From: Lasiosphaeria ovina
Taxonomy: Eukaryota > Ascomycota > Sordariomycetes > Sordariales > Lasiosphaeriaceae
Assembly: GCA_033439765.1 (NCBI GenBank)
Contig: JAULSN010000010.1
Span: forward strand, 372,001-436,000
DNA length: 64,000 nucleotides
Direction: 5' to 3'
The translations under genes were made by a program, and so were the position numbers. How positions within the stretch are numbered: position 1 is the first letter of the stretch; each line of letters begins with the position of its first letter. Under the pieces are notes generated by a model, which was given only the letters and a program-made list of their open reading frames with translations, had not been told where the DNA came from and did no database searches. Below, piece by piece: positions 21,392 through 33,249 of this stretch.

Positions 21392-23067
21392 ATGATTGCA
21401 AAGCCGCTCGTTTATTCTGCGCTCGTGTCTCTGGCAGCCGCGAGAGTTCAGTACTTGGTAAATCACCGCGCATCAAGTGTAATGGAGGCAGCCGTACCCA
21501 GGTCTAAATACTAACGTGGCTTCATGCAGGGAGTTGGAATTGCAGGCGGAGACTTTGGATGCCAGATTGATGTAGGTGTGAAGCCAACTCAAATATCAGA
21601 CCCAATACTGACATTCACTGCCACCAGGGCTCTTGTCCGACTGGCTCAACGCAGCTGCCGCTGAGCTCGCTCGGCGGCGGCGATGGCGAGGGGCAGATGA
21701 AGCACTTTGTCCAGGACAACCAGATGAACATGTTCCGGTTGCGTGCGTTTCCCGCACCTTGTTCCCTCCCGCTTCCTCCCTGCTGACGCCGCGCCTGTGC
21801 AGCGATATCGTGGCAGTTCCTCGTCAACAACAAGCTCGGCGCCACGCTGGACAGCACCAACCTGGCCAAGTACGACAAGCTCGTGCAGGCCTGCCTGGCG
21901 ACGGGCGCACACTGCATGGTCGAGATCCACAACTTTGCGCGGTGGAACAAGGTAGTCATCGGGCAGGGCGACGGGTCCGTCACCGACGACCACTTCGTGT
22001 CGCTCTGGGCCCAGCTTGCAACAAAGTACGCCGCAACCGACCGCGTCGTGTTCGAGCTGATGAACGAGCCACACGACCTCGATGTGACCGCATGGGCGGC
22101 GACGTGCGGCAAGGTCATCGCGGCGATCCGCAACGCCGGCGCGACCACGCAGACGATCCTGCTGCCGGGCACCAACTTCAACAGCGCGGCCAAGCTCGTG
22201 TCGAGCGGCAGCGCCGACGCGCTGGCCGCGCTGACGAACCCGGACGGCACGGCCGACGGGCTACTGCTCGATGTGCACAAGTACCTCGACACGGACAATA
22301 GTGGCACGCACGCCGAGTGCGTCACCAACAACACGGACGCCTTCGCCGAGGTGGCCGCGTTCCTGCGGCGCACGGGCCGCAAGGCCATCGTCAGCGAGAC
22401 GGGGGCCGCGCCGGGCGACGCCGCGTGTCTGGCCATGTTCTGCGAGCAAAACGCCTTCATCAACGCCAACGCCGACGTCTTCGTCGGCCTCGTGACCTGG
22501 GGCGCCGGCAGCTTCAGCCCGTCGTACCTGCTCAGCGCCACGCCCAGCCGCCAGGGCGGCAAGTACGTCGATAACGACCTGATGGCGCAGTGCGTGGTGC
22601 GGACGTGGCGCGAGGCCAGCGACATCGCCGTGGCCCCGCCCAGCAGCAACAGTAACGGTAGTGTCGCGCTCAGCGCCACCAACAGTGGCGAAACTGTCGC
22701 GGCACCAACCGCACCTGCGGCGCAGACGGGTACGTGGGCCACGGCCATCACGGCCGCGTCTGCAGCACTTGCAGGCGCCGCCAGCCCTACGACGCTAATA
22801 CTTGCCCAACCCGCAGGAGCGTCTGGTCTGGGAGTGCCCACTGGGGGGGATGCGCCGCAGGTGCTGGCGACAAGCGCGCCTGTGGCACCTGATACGGGCG
22901 TGTTCCCAACCGCCTCGGCGACGGAGAACGGGACGGGCTTCGTGATTGGGTCTGGCCCGGCGTCGCCCTCGACCTTTGTCAAGGTCAGTTGGGCCGTCCG
23001 CGTCCAGATGGCGCCCAATGGGCTGCTGTTGCTGGTGATGGGTCTGGTGGCGGCCGCTCTCATGTGA
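21392..23067 (+). CDS. GPI-anchored endo-beta-1,4-glucanase, GH5 family
   Basis: Four exons: 21392-21457, 21530-21571, 21628-21742 and 21803-23067, giving 495 residues. All introns are 56-72 nt with GT..AG ends. The signal peptide is within residues 1-22 (MIAKPLVYSALVSLAAARVQ). The catalytic domain runs from GVGIAGGDFGC to about residue 345, with FRLPISWQ, HCMVEIHNFARWN, the acid/base Glu163 in MNEPHD and the nucleophile Glu273 in VSETGAAP. A Ser/Thr/Ala/Gly-rich linker follows. The C-terminus is hydrophobic (GLLLLVMGLVAAALM), as in GPI-anchored proteins. GH5 enzymes of this type cut internal beta-1,4 bonds of cellulose. No cellulose-binding module is present, so it probably acts at the cell surface. 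All motifs are intact. Confidence 0.93.
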
Positions 23068-24426
23068 AAGGGGTGACATATTACCTGGCGATGGCATGGA
23101 GGAGGTGGAGGGAGGACTGGTTAGGTTGCGAAGGCGTAGTCTTGCTTATTATTGACTGTTATTTTGGGGAATATTAATAAGGATGAGGTTTCAGGATCCG
23201 GTATAAAATTGTGCCTTCCTCCCTTCGTATGGGATCTCTGCGCCCCCCTTTCCCTGAACAGTGCAGTGCTTGATCACTCCCCGTGATTCGTGAGTGGTGG
23301 CCTGGGCATGTGCGTTGATGGTGACACAAATGAGGTCTGACTCCGTGGAAGGCAGGATTCTTCTCGTCCAGCAGTGCAGATGGTTAGCCACAGAGTTTTG
23401 GAGCCTTTGCCGCAGTCCCACACCGCCGTGCCGCGACGTTTCGGCTCCAGGCTCGGCTGATCCAATGGTGCTGGCGTCGAACCGTTGCCACACGGCGGAG
23501 TTCCGCCGGCTCGCTAGTCCGGATCCCAATCATGATCGGGGCCCGGCGTCTGTTTGCTTCCGCTAGCTTAATAAACTGTGAAGTGCCCTTGCTAGCCCCG
23601 ATCCTGTTGCTCGCGTGTTGCGACTTGGCCGCGCCTGTGTGGATGATGCTGTGATACAGCGGCGGCCACAATGACAAGTTGAGGCGGTGAGGGCCAACAA
23701 GACTGCGAAGCAGTGGCATGCCAGCGACATCGGGTTTCATTGCGGACAGCCAACAGTCATACTTCCGAAACAGGGCATGAAATCTGTTGTTTCGCCATGT
23801 CCTCAATGGCTTGCACGTCGGATGAATCTAGATACCGGACGCAGTGGCGTTGACCGGAGGCGTTCGGGTGCACCAACGGGATTGTTTACGGCCCACCCGG
23901 CGCCCCGTCAACCCGATCCTAGCACGCGCGCACAACCCGGCTTACTCTACCCCTGCCCAACAGCCAGTGCCAGACGGAAGAAGGGGCGACGCCAAAAGGG
24001 GTCAATAATGCGCGAATGTCTACTGGGGCGAGTTGTCTGTCATCACATCACGTGTCCCCTTCGTAACGTCACGTCATGGCAGACTGGCAGGCCAGTGTTT
24101 GGTCATGGTGGTCAGAAAAGCGGAAGCTTGTCATGGTCGGAGGTCGATACATCATACGGGTTATGGAGGGAAGCAATGGTGATGGGCAGGAGGAAGAACA
24201 GAAAATCGTTGCCGAGAGAAAAGACTGGAGATTTAAATACAATATTGTGTTGAAAGAAGTCGTCTAAATGAAAGTAGCTAAATACATTTCTGGTGCATGT
24301 GTGAATGGAAGTTGGTATCATCGGCAGTCTAGCTGTTATGTCAGAGAAAAACAAAACTGCAACGTAAAATATAGCCCAAACGAAAGAAAATTCAGTCTAA
24401 CAACCATCACGATGTCAACAGCAAAG
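23068..24426. other. Intergenic region
   Basis: 1.36 kb between the GH5 gene and the APH pseudogene. No gene recognised. Confidence 0.5.
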
Positions 24427-25445
24427 TCAGCCAGTGGGATCAACACAAAAGGCGTTAAGGTACGCGAACTGGACGTGGGGCTGGCGGACGACGTCCTCGA
24501 TAGCCCGGCTGTCCCAGGCAAGCCCGTAGCGGTGGAACAGGCCAACCATGCGGGCAAGCCAAATAAGCTGCATGGTGTCCTGCGACAAGCGGGGGCCGCG
24601 GTAGCGGGCCTGGTCGAGAAACTTGCCCCAGAACAGCGCCTCGAGGTCGCGGCGCCGCGCGTAGTACTGCCAGCCTGCACCCCCGTGATACCCCCTGATC
24701 TCCTCGAGGGCCCACAGCGCAAAACCGAACGGCGGCAGCACGCGGGACTCGGCCCAGTCCAGCACACCCGCCACGGCGCCGGCGCCGGTTGTGTACGAGC
24801 ACGTTGGAGCCGTCGAGGTCGCCGTGCGTCAGCACCAAAGAGAAGTCGGGCGCGAACAGCCCCGGCAGGTTCCCGCGCACCCGCTCTGGGTTGCCGCGGA
24901 ACCGCCGCGGCAGCGACAGCGCCAGGAACGTGAAGTGCGAGTCGATGTCCGCGTGCAGCGTCAGCCGCCCCGTCTCGCCCCCCGGCAGCGACTGCGGGTT
25001 GTTCCATGACTGTGCGAAGAAGCTGCGGGCGTGTAAGTGGTTGTCCAAGACAGGTAAAGGAAGGGGGTCAACATACCTCGCAAGATCCCGGATGGTGCGG
25101 TGCTGGCGCATCATGGCGTCGGCCGGCAGGTGTGGCGTCAGAGGCCGGGTGGGGGCCGGGCATGATGTCCATCTCGTAAACGTGGACCGGCATGGGTCTG
25201 TCACCGAGGGTGCCGCGGTAGACACAGGCGGGCATGACCTGGGGTGGATTCTCTGGGCGGTCTGGATCAGGTCCATGGGCGAGTCGTGGGCGCGGAACTG
25301 GAACATTCTAGGCGGGCCGCCGACGGCCGTCACCATGACGGTGTAGCTGAAGGCACCCTACACGGGGGTAGGCGAGACGTGGGCGGCGCCGTTCCAGAAG
25401 ACGTACCCGTCGCACTGCTGCCGCGTCGCCGTCGTCTTGAGCGTT
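24427..25445 (-). pseudogene. APH-type phosphotransferase pseudogene
   Basis: On the minus strand the text reads TRQQCDGYVFWNG and then a TAG (25363-25361) where the family has Gln, next GAFSYTVMV and FQFRAHDSPMDL. The frame shifts near 25240 (MPACVYRG lies one base off), shifts back near 25130, and shifts again near 24785 after the catalytic-loop motif LTHGDLDGSNVLV. AGVLDWAES, the metal-binding DxD/DWE-type block, is in the third frame. A normal intron (GTATGT..CCGCAG, about 25075-25022) is kept between DLAR and FFAQSW. Fungal APH-fold kinases phosphorylate small molecules or proteins; the substrate is unknown. Three frameshifts and one stop make it a pseudogene. Confidence 0.85.
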
Positions 25446-25637
25446 CATTCCCTATTAAACAAGTGGAAACGGTATCTAAACTGAAGACAATTGCAATGTC
25501 TACGGATACAAATAAAACATGTTTCAGAAAGGTAGCGTTGGAGAGAGTAATTAGTAAGTGGAATTAGAAAGTGGAAGCACAACAGTACGTACAAGAAGAG
25601 GGCCAGGGGCAAAGAGGCAAGCAGCATCCTAATATAA

Positions 25638-27925
25638 TTAGAATAAGAAAACATCCTCCGCTTCCACAGAGTCAAACCAACCGGCCATCAGAATCTCCCC
25701 GACCCCAACCCTCGTAAACCCCCTCCTATCAGAGTCTCCATCTGCCGAACCTGCCGACTCCGCCAAAAACATGACATTGAACCCGTCAAACCGGTCGGCG
25801 ATCTCGTTCTCAGAGACGCGAGCCACGTAGAGGGCTTGCGCCGGCGGCGGGACCGCTCCGAGGTCGAACACGACCCAGCCGACCGGGTTCGCGTCCGCGT
25901 CGGTGATGTGGAGGACCCTCTGCGAAGACACGGCGGCGCCGCCGACGAGATACATGGACCGCGACTGGAACCGGAAGAGGTCCACGAAGGCGGCGCCCGA
26001 CTGGTACGGGCTGCTAAACCCGTGGGACGTCACGCCCAGGGGCTTGACTTTGGCCCCACCGAGCACGACGAGCCAAGACGCGGCTATGTACGGGGTTGTT
26101 GAAGTAATATGTGGCGCTGTTTCGGGTGGCGGCGCTGGAGACGGACCTGGATGTACGCGGATGCTGTCGACAAGCGGCTTGGAGGTTTGCACCGGGCCGT
26201 GGAACCAGATGGCGCCCATGGTGGAAGTCCAGGCCCAAGACGGCTGGTCCTGGAGGACGGACGGCCTGGTGACTGTCACTTTGGGGAACCAGAGGAGCTG
26301 CATCATCAGCAGTTGGATCTCGGTTGTCGCGAGACGGGAAGCAGGTTCCGGGGTCGTGGTCGCGGCCGCCCAGGACTCTGCACCGTGATGGAATAGACCG
26401 GCCGTGTACGTTTCGCCAATGCCCCTTTGGATCTCGCTTGCCAAGCCGATGATGGCGACGGGCTTGTCCGACGCAAATGTGAGGTCGCGGGATGTGTAGG
26501 TCGACACCAGGGCGTTCCAGTTCGCGATGAAGTCGACCGTGTCTTCCAAGTCGGAGGATTCCGGCGCCGCCCCCTGCACGAGCCTGCCCTTGGCAGCTTT
26601 GAAGCTGCCGGCCATCTTGATGAGCCACTGCTCGTCCATCTGAGCCACGGCGTCCCGGTCTTCGGCTTCCAGGGCCGACCGGCACGCCCAGATCATGCGC
26701 GCGCGCGTGTAGTGGATCGTCCGGCGAGAGAGCATCCACTCCTGCGTAATCCAGGCCCGCCCTCCGAGAGGCGCCTTTGTGAGGCTCGTCACGTCTTCGT
26801 CTGGGAATAAAGTGACGTAGACTGATTCGCCTAGGACGGGGGATCCATTCACCCAACACGGCAAGGCAACTTGGGGCCACGGGGTCGACCGAGGGATGAA
26901 GCACCCCCCAGTCCCGTCCTTGGCCCCGGTGGCCGCGATGGTGATGGCGGCGTCTTGGTAGATCCGCCCCATCTTCATCGACTCTCGCTGCCAGTCAGCG
27001 GCATCGTCCTGGACGATGCAGAGACTGTCGATCCACAGGTAGCGGAGGCCCAGTCTCCGCGTGACGATGACAGCGTCCTGAAACGTTCGCGAGAGGGCGG
27101 AAAATGGGACATGCTCGCGGTGATGGTTGATGTTGCCCCTCCTGGTGGTGAGAATTTGCGTTTTCCCCCAGCAGTGGCTCAGTGCGGCGTACCCGGCCGA
27201 GGAGGATGGATCAGGTATGTACAGACGCGGCTCGGCAGATCCGTCCGGAGGCCCGACATCAAGAACCCGGGTAGGAAGCCTCGACACCTCGTCCGAGGCC
27301 GGCATGTCTAGCGTGGAGAATAACCTTCGGCACTCTGAATGGTTGGCGACGCAGGTTTGGTGCCAGCCTTGGAGAAGATTGAACGCTTCCTCTGAACCTG
27401 CGTCCTGAAGGAGCGGTCTGCCGAGCACAGTTTGGCTAGCTTCTGCTTTGCTGCCTAGGTAGGGAGTAGAGGGGTTAGGGGCTTTGTTGACCTTCGAGCG
27501 TGAATTCCACAGGGGACGGGCTGCTGGGGAGAAGTGGAGGTCAAACCATGTTTGGCAAAGAGACTCAGGTTGACTATGTCTCGATCGTCGCCGCTTGGGA
27601 GGGGAATATGGGCGTCGATTCCGATAAGCATCAGGGGGTCTACTCTTTGTGGCTCCGCCACGTCGGAATCCGACGGCGGTTGGATTGGCACGCCGAAGAG
27701 GGTGAGGGGTTTGGGGCCGACGAATTCAGCGATGCGAGGCGCACGATCAACTGTACTGGATTCTGTGCGGTTCTGGTTCATGCCCTTCCAGATCAGGTCG
27801 CAAAGAGGGCACCTTGCCGCCGATGCTGAAATGGTTTGGGCATTTTGAAGATGACGGTAGCCATCCGGCCCGCACAGCGCGTCGAGAGTAATCCCAGCGC
27901 AATCGAAGCAGAGCTCCGGCTCCAT
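25638..27925 (-). CDS. HET-domain protein, intact
   Basis: Exons 27925-27492 and 27417-25638 on the minus strand, joined across a 74-nt intron (GTCAAC..GGCAG) in phase 2, give 737 residues. The N-terminus has a CFDCAG..CPLCDLIW pattern typical of the Cys-containing N-region before HET domains. The HET domain follows the intron: YAALSHCWG, then LRYLWIDSLCIVQDD, DWQRESMKMGRIYQDAAITIAA and a later RAWITQEWMLSRR. The long C-terminal region is beta-rich with no known domain. HET proteins control heterokaryon incompatibility, a cell-death response after hyphal fusion with a nonself partner. All frames and motifs are intact, unlike the three other HET loci in this window. The donor GTCAAC is not the consensus, but joining there restores the expected RPLLQDAGS motif. 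Confidence 0.9.
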
Positions 27926-29411
27926 TTTGAATCCTTGATGCTTACGGCGAGACAGCTATCGGGTGGACTCACAAGGGTTGGTCTGAGCAACCTCTGTTGG
28001 TCAAGACGGCTGAGGCTCTGAGCTGACGCTGTTTTGAGCGGAGGTCGACGTTACCCCGCATCTCGGCCCGATGCAGCCAAGGCACGATTCAATCCAAGAC
28101 TCCTGAAGCATGTCGAGATGAATAAGAGGCTAGTAAAGTTGGCTCGCTATCAATACTAAAAAACCAACATGTCCACCCTCAAGGAGCATAAAGGCCTGCC
28201 ACGCTCAATGTGCCTACCTATGTGTTTTGTTCTATATACATCCCATGGAAGAAACCGTATCAGCTCCCCGTGCAGTATTTTCTCACTCAACATAGAAATC
28301 ACAGGCCTGTGTGATGTGCGGGTGATGTGCCAGGGCTATGTCATCTCAGGCGTTTGTCCCCCTGGGGCCACAAACTCATAACTGCTGTGAGTCTTTGTTA
28401 CATGCTCATGAGCATGATTTCCTCGTGTAGATTGCCAAGAAACAACCAGACGGAGGTATGAAAACGACAAATGATTGGTTATCTTCAAAGAAGCTTTAGC
28501 AGGTATCTAATTATCCTAAGGTGAAATTGGGTGTTTAGAATTCCCTCACTATCTGCCTAGTTGGTGACCTCTTTGATAGGGTTGGCCAATGAATCTTCCA
28601 GAAGCTCCTGCCTTCTTCGACCAGAATCCAAGAGTAAACCAGAGATGAAAACCATAGCTTCCGTCGGACTTAAGAAAAAAGGATAATTCGGGACCTGTGG
28701 GCCGGTCTCTCGCTAATCTCTGCCACATTCAGTGCACGGAGACGATTTAGCAGTGCTCCAAGACTCTCTCAAAATAATTTTCGCCCCGCTACGTCTTTCT
28801 TTCCACGAACTCTCTCGTCTTCTACTCACGAATTCTTTCTGGCGCCCTTCCACATCTGATTATCTTACTAAATCGCGCTCACACCAAAGGTCCGTTTCTC
28901 GCTCTGTCTTCTCTTGTCCCGACTATACCCGTCACAACGCCCTGCACTCTTTGTCATGTTCCAAGGCCAGTTTGGACACAATCGTGCCTGTGGACCTACT
29001 CCCCGCAGTTGGCCATTTCCATCGTTACCTGCTCGGTGTATCGGGTGCTTGGATGGGTACTTGCAATGGAACTAAGGCAAAGCTTTAGAGGCCGCAGCTC
29101 CTTCTGCCTTTTTAGCTCTAATGCGGCATTTAGCTTGGGCGAGCCCGGCATCCCGACACCCGTATCACCCGCTTCTCCTCCATCTCCGCGGCGGCAACGG
29201 TGACTGAGGCCGGATCGAAATATCTTTGGAGCCACTGGAGAACATCACCGCAATCCAACTCTCACAGCAGCTTCATTCGTCCTCCCAACCCGACCCTGGT
29301 TTTTCTCATATTTCTCGCTACGCACTCGCGCAGCTCTCCCAGCTAACTCGCTATTTTGTAGGAACATAACCCACTACCCCAGCCCAACCACATCTCTCGT
29401 CGCCTGCCAAG
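27926..29411. other. Long intergenic region
   Basis: No gene recognised in about 1.5 kb. It holds a 16-bp perfect palindrome at 28401-28416. The right end is C/T-rich and is the promoter side of the gene at 29412. Confidence 0.5.
28401..28416. repeat. 16-bp perfect palindrome CATGCTCATGAGCATG
   Basis: Self-complementary without a spacer. It could be a binding site for a dimeric regulator or chance. Confidence 0.6.
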
Positions 29412-30512
29412 ATGGAGTCGGCCAACATCGCCGCCTGGGAGCTACAGATCGGCGGAGAACTCGAACGGGAGGCCACACGGATGCTGCGTGTCGCACGTGG
29501 AACAGGGCATCCCCACGCACACATCTTCGGAGTTCATACTCACAACCGTGGCGAAGCGAACATTGACTTCTGCATGGTCGTGGATGCCAAGTGGTTTGGC
29601 TCGCGCATGCATGAGTGCGAGCTGCACTTAACCGCCCCGTTGTGCATGCCCCTTCGCGGCAGCAGATCCTCAGAAGGAGAAGAAGGCCAGAGTCAGGGCC
29701 AAGACGAGCATGAAGAAGATAACGGGGCAGACGAGAACACGCATCAGGACAGGGACGATAGAGCGCGCTCGGTCGCCCGCTTATGGACGCGCAACAACTG
29801 GTCCCGTTACCTCGCCGCCGACTCCAGTTTCTGCCCGGGGCTGCTCGACAACGACACGCAGGCCGCCATCTGCCGCGCGCTAGACAGGTTCCCGCTCATG
29901 ACGGGGGTTTTCCACACCGTGGGAGCCCAATCCACGGGCCCTTACCTCGTTGGTTGTTATTTCAAAATCAACGCCAGCACCGATCTCGTCGTGCTGCAGC
30001 CGTGGAGCCTGTGGACGATCGACTGGCCGCTGCTCAACAGCGAGTACCTCATCTCGACGAACCTCGGCCTCGAATTGACACCGGAGCTGATTCCGCCTTT
30101 CGATAACAGCAGGGAGAGAGGCGAGGACGAAGACCATGAGGTCTACCATAGGACCCTAGAGCTGCTTGCCTCGGCCGCGGTCGGCATTAAGCCGCTGGAG
30201 ACGCTGTGGATCATCGACTACCAGATCCAGCTGCAGGACGGCGAGCAGCCGGAGCTCGCGCAGGCGCGCCGCTTCGAGGGCAGGGACGGCGTGGTTTTCG
30301 TCCAGGTCGACTACGCAGCCGCCGAGTGTCCCTGGGAGCTCTGTTACGAAGCCAAGCCTGGGGCCGGCGATATGGTGGGCGTGGGATTGTTTATGGAGCA
30401 GCTGGAGAAGGCCGTCGTGGTGCAGGCTGAGAAATTGCGGCAAGAGGGCGTTGCGGTGCCCAACCCTCGTGGCCTGGTCGGGCTCCTGGCGTGCGTCCAG
30501 CTAGATATGTAA
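29412..30512 (+). CDS. Hypothetical protein, 366 aa
   Basis: A single-exon frame begins at ATG 29412 in the context CCAAGATGG. It opens MESANIAAWELQIGGELERE, has a very acidic Gln/Glu/Asp-rich segment at about residues 85-118, then an ordered region with LWTRNNWSRYL, TGPYLVGCYFKINASTDLVVL and LWIIDYQIQL, and a helical end. There is no signal peptide or membrane helix. Codon use is GC-rich like that of intact neighbours and there are no stops. I do not recognise the family. Confidence 0.65.
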   Translation: MESANIAAWELQIGGELEREATRMLRVARGTGHPHAHIFGVHTHNRGEANIDFCMVVDAKWFGSRMHECELHLTAPLCMPLRGSRSSEGEEGQSQGQDEHEEDNGADENTHQDRDDRARSVARLWTRNNWSRYLAADSSFCPGLLDNDTQAAICRALDRFPLMTGVFHTVGAQSTGPYLVGCYFKINASTDLVVLQPWSLWTIDWPLLNSEYLISTNLGLELTPELIPPFDNSRERGEDEDHEVYHRTLELLASAAVGIKPLETLWIIDYQIQLQDGEQPELAQARRFEGRDGVVFVQVDYAAAECPWELCYEAKPGAGDMVGVGLFMEQLEKAVVVQAEKLRQEGVAVPNPRGLVGLLACVQLDM

Positions 30513-31185
30513 ATGATGGGCTAAATGTTATGTAAATAAGAGATATTTATTAAAGCGAAGGAAAGAGGCTACTTTGTAAAAAGGTGGTAGTTCTCCGTCC
30601 TCCATACAATCAATACGGCTAAGGTACATGTACCATCTCAGTGCGCTATTACAATCCACTCATGGCTCGGACCACGCTACGGCAGCCACCCGTTTCCCAA
30701 CCGATCAAGCCAGAGAATTGACGGCCAGTGCTATCAAGAAGTGGCTTCGAGGAGGTGGCGTAACGTATCAAACAATTATGGCCCGAATTCTCTTGGCCAG
30801 GCTGCCATCAAAGCTTAGAGACCGTATTGCCAGGCTAATTACCTCCCATTGGACATGAGCTCGCCATACAGAAACTCTACCCTAAGGTCGCAGAGTTTAC
30901 CATATCCACTCGTTCAATAAAGAATCAACTAATGCAAGCTATAGGCCTAGTCTCTAGAAGAGAAAAGCATAGGCCAGGGCGACTGTCTCTATCGCGGTAG
31001 AAAAAAGCAAATACGCCTTCACTATCATAGCCTACCCCTTCTTCTCGTATGGGTTTGAGGGTAAAGAACGATACCGGCCTCTGATTAGATGGAGGGCGGG
31101 CTGCCCACCTCATATAAGGTGGGCAGGCCAAGAAGAAAAATTGGGTAAGGGTGTAAACAACCCCCTTGTTACCCGGCCCCTGAAC
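30513..31185. other. AT-rich flank of the transposon island
   Basis: No supported gene. It contains a hairpin at 31101-31126 and marks the start of repeat-type sequence. Confidence 0.5.
31101..31126. repeat. Hairpin, 10-bp stem
   Basis: CTGCCCACCT and AGGTGGGCAG flank CATATA and pair perfectly. It lies at the left edge of the mariner remnant. Confidence 0.7.
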
Positions 31186-32543
31186 CCGTGATTATTGTAT
31201 GTCATCATAAGCAAGTTGCATGCACACGCCGGCCTGTCCGAGTCGTTAGGCTCTTTACTATGGTGTGGTGGGTATATTTTCCCCCGGGCTCGGTACCGTC
31301 AGGGGTCAGGGCAGGGGATAGATCGTATCCCGGGTTTTCATCAAGACCGTATTTATCCTCGATAAAATCCTTCATCTAATTCTAACAGGTTTCTTTAGAT
31401 TCAGGTCCGGGGAGTACGGTGGCCAGTAAAATAACCTCAACGCCACGCTCGCGAAGGTCTTATTTAGTGAGAGCAGCGCTATACCCGGGAGCTCCATCTT
31501 GTATAAGGATTAGTTCTTCGCCTTCTAGCCTTACAAGACGAATCCAGCCATTGATAATAGAAACCGTATACTCTCTATATAACTCGCCCGTTATTAATCC
31601 CCAATCCTTTTCCCAAAAAAGGCCAGGGCCATTTCCACGCCCTAAAAAACAACCCTAAAACATCCAGCCTTTTTTACGTTAATAACGCTTAACCATATAT
31701 ATTGGACCCCACTCTTCACCAAGGCACCTTATTGCGTATTATTTTCTATATGGGCCGCCAGTAACCTAGGTTTCGTTAGTCTAAAGGACCTAATTCTACT
31801 ACCGGGAGCCTAGTTAAGGTATTCGTAAGCCCATACCAGTCGTTTTCATCGGTTAGCTTTCGTAATAGATAGTTTTTTTCGGGCTGCTCGACGACGAAAG
31901 CTAAGGCGGTAGAGGGTATTTTTAATCGCCCAGATCCCGAAGACGGTTCTAAAGAGGACGGAAGCCAGCATTAGAAAGGGCAATCTTCTATTCTATTTGG
32001 AAGAGCAGACGAATTCAACGAGCTCTTCTTCTTACTCCCGGGATAAGGTCCGAGGTCGCCCCGACCGGGCACCGACTGCGGCCTACTCGGTGTAAGAGAA
32101 GGCAGGTACGCCTGATTAAGGTGGTCACAATGAAGGCAATAGGAAGGGAGAGCAATGACTGGTATTGCCGTAAGACTTCAGCCTGGCCCTCGTAAAGGAA
32201 GGTGGGCGAGAGCCGCTGCTTATATACATGACTGGGGGACTCAGTCCCGGGTGTACTTGTAGAGGCATGGTGCCACAATGTGGCTCTAGTGGCTTAGCCA
32301 GCTGGTGGCGGCTTGGCCAGTTGGTGAAAGGTGGTGGGCGCGCACATGGTGCGCACATGGTGCGCGCGCGTTAGGGAGTGTGTGGTCTGCTCTTTCCTTA
32401 TACTCGGCACGTACGGCTATGCGGATCTGATCCTTCGTATAGCCGGCAATCGCTTTAATCTCGGCGTAGGACCTATCGACATCGTACTGCAAGGTACGTA
32501 CGCGTTGACGTTGTTCGGTAGTCAGGTGCTTTGTTCGTGGCAT
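31186..32543 (-). pseudogene. Tc1/mariner transposase remnant, RIP-degraded
   Basis: On the minus strand an ATG at 32543 opens a helix-turn-helix region (MPRTKHLTTEQRQRVRTLQY, then AEIKAIAGYTKDQIRIAVR). After a solo LTR insertion (32091-32402) the rest continues in decayed form. ILIQDGAPGYSAAL is the second catalytic Asp block near 31490. Next to it, one base out of frame, is WPPYSPDLN near 31430. TAG replaces Trp in VVF*GVEMALAFFG. Many CTA/TAG and TAA words mark RIP. Terminal repeats were not found with certainty. Confidence 0.82.
32091..32402. repeat. Solo LTR of the gypsy family
   Basis: It begins TGTAAGAGAA and ends TTTCCTTATA, and resembles the two gypsy LTRs at 37821 and 43533 along its length. 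It is longer (312 against 264 bp) and more diverged. The 5-bp duplication CTCGG stands on both sides (32086-32090 and 32403-32407). With no internal region, it is the usual product of LTR-LTR recombination. Confidence 0.88.
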
Positions 32544-33249
32544 ACTGTCGGCTGACCCGGAATAGTGGCACGCGTGGAAGGCTTGTGTTGTTGTGTTGGA
32601 AGGCTTGTGTAAGGTGGATCTGTTGAAAATTTCAATTACCCGTTACACACTGAAAAATGTTGCATACTGGGCCCACTTTGGAGTGGCCCGGTTACGGGTG
32701 CCTAGCGCTTACATACTAGAAAGCGGGCATTTAACTGTCATGAGCAGAGTTTTCCGCCCTGCTTTCTTCCTTCTGCAATACATCATATTCTACCCTCTTT
32801 TTTGACCTCGTTGAACGTAACAAAAAATGGCTGTATTCTGGATACGTGGGGCGGCGGGGCCCATCCTTATTCGGTACTTTTGCTCCCTGCCACAGTGTAT
32901 AGGTGTTACACATGTCCTACAGTAGCCCGAATACGTGATTCCCCTCCTGCGCGCGCCTGCATAGTGGCTGCGCAGTTACCTCTTTTTTGTATCACGGCAT
33001 GTTCTCCTCGTAGACTCTGAGTCATGAGTTGTGGGCCTTCTAATATCAACTGCATCTTAGATTGGAGCTCAGTCGCTGCCAGCGTGGCAGTACATATTTG
33101 TACAACCATTGCAAGGCAACGAGGGACTTGCCATGTGCTTCCGAGAGAAGTTGCCTTAACCCTCCCAACCCCCAACCAGCAGCCCTTGGCATTTCCAGAA
33201 GCATTTGAACACCTTTTTTGCTTCCAAGAGTGATTCCAGAGTGACTAAG
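32544..33249. other. Intergenic, upstream of the NACHT pseudogene
   Basis: No gene recognised. The left part probably includes the outer end of the mariner remnant. Confidence 0.5.

Noticed and set aside
21615..23063. 482-codon open frame on the minus strand across the GH5 gene
   Set aside because: It is the mirror of a GC-rich gene with catalytic motifs on the plus strand. No family is seen in the antisense product.
25836..26810. Plus-strand frames across the intact HET gene
   Set aside because: Antisense shadows of a 737-residue gene with clear HET motifs.
31188..31658. Plus-strand short frames over the mariner remnant
   Set aside because: The recognisable transposase motifs are on the minus strand.
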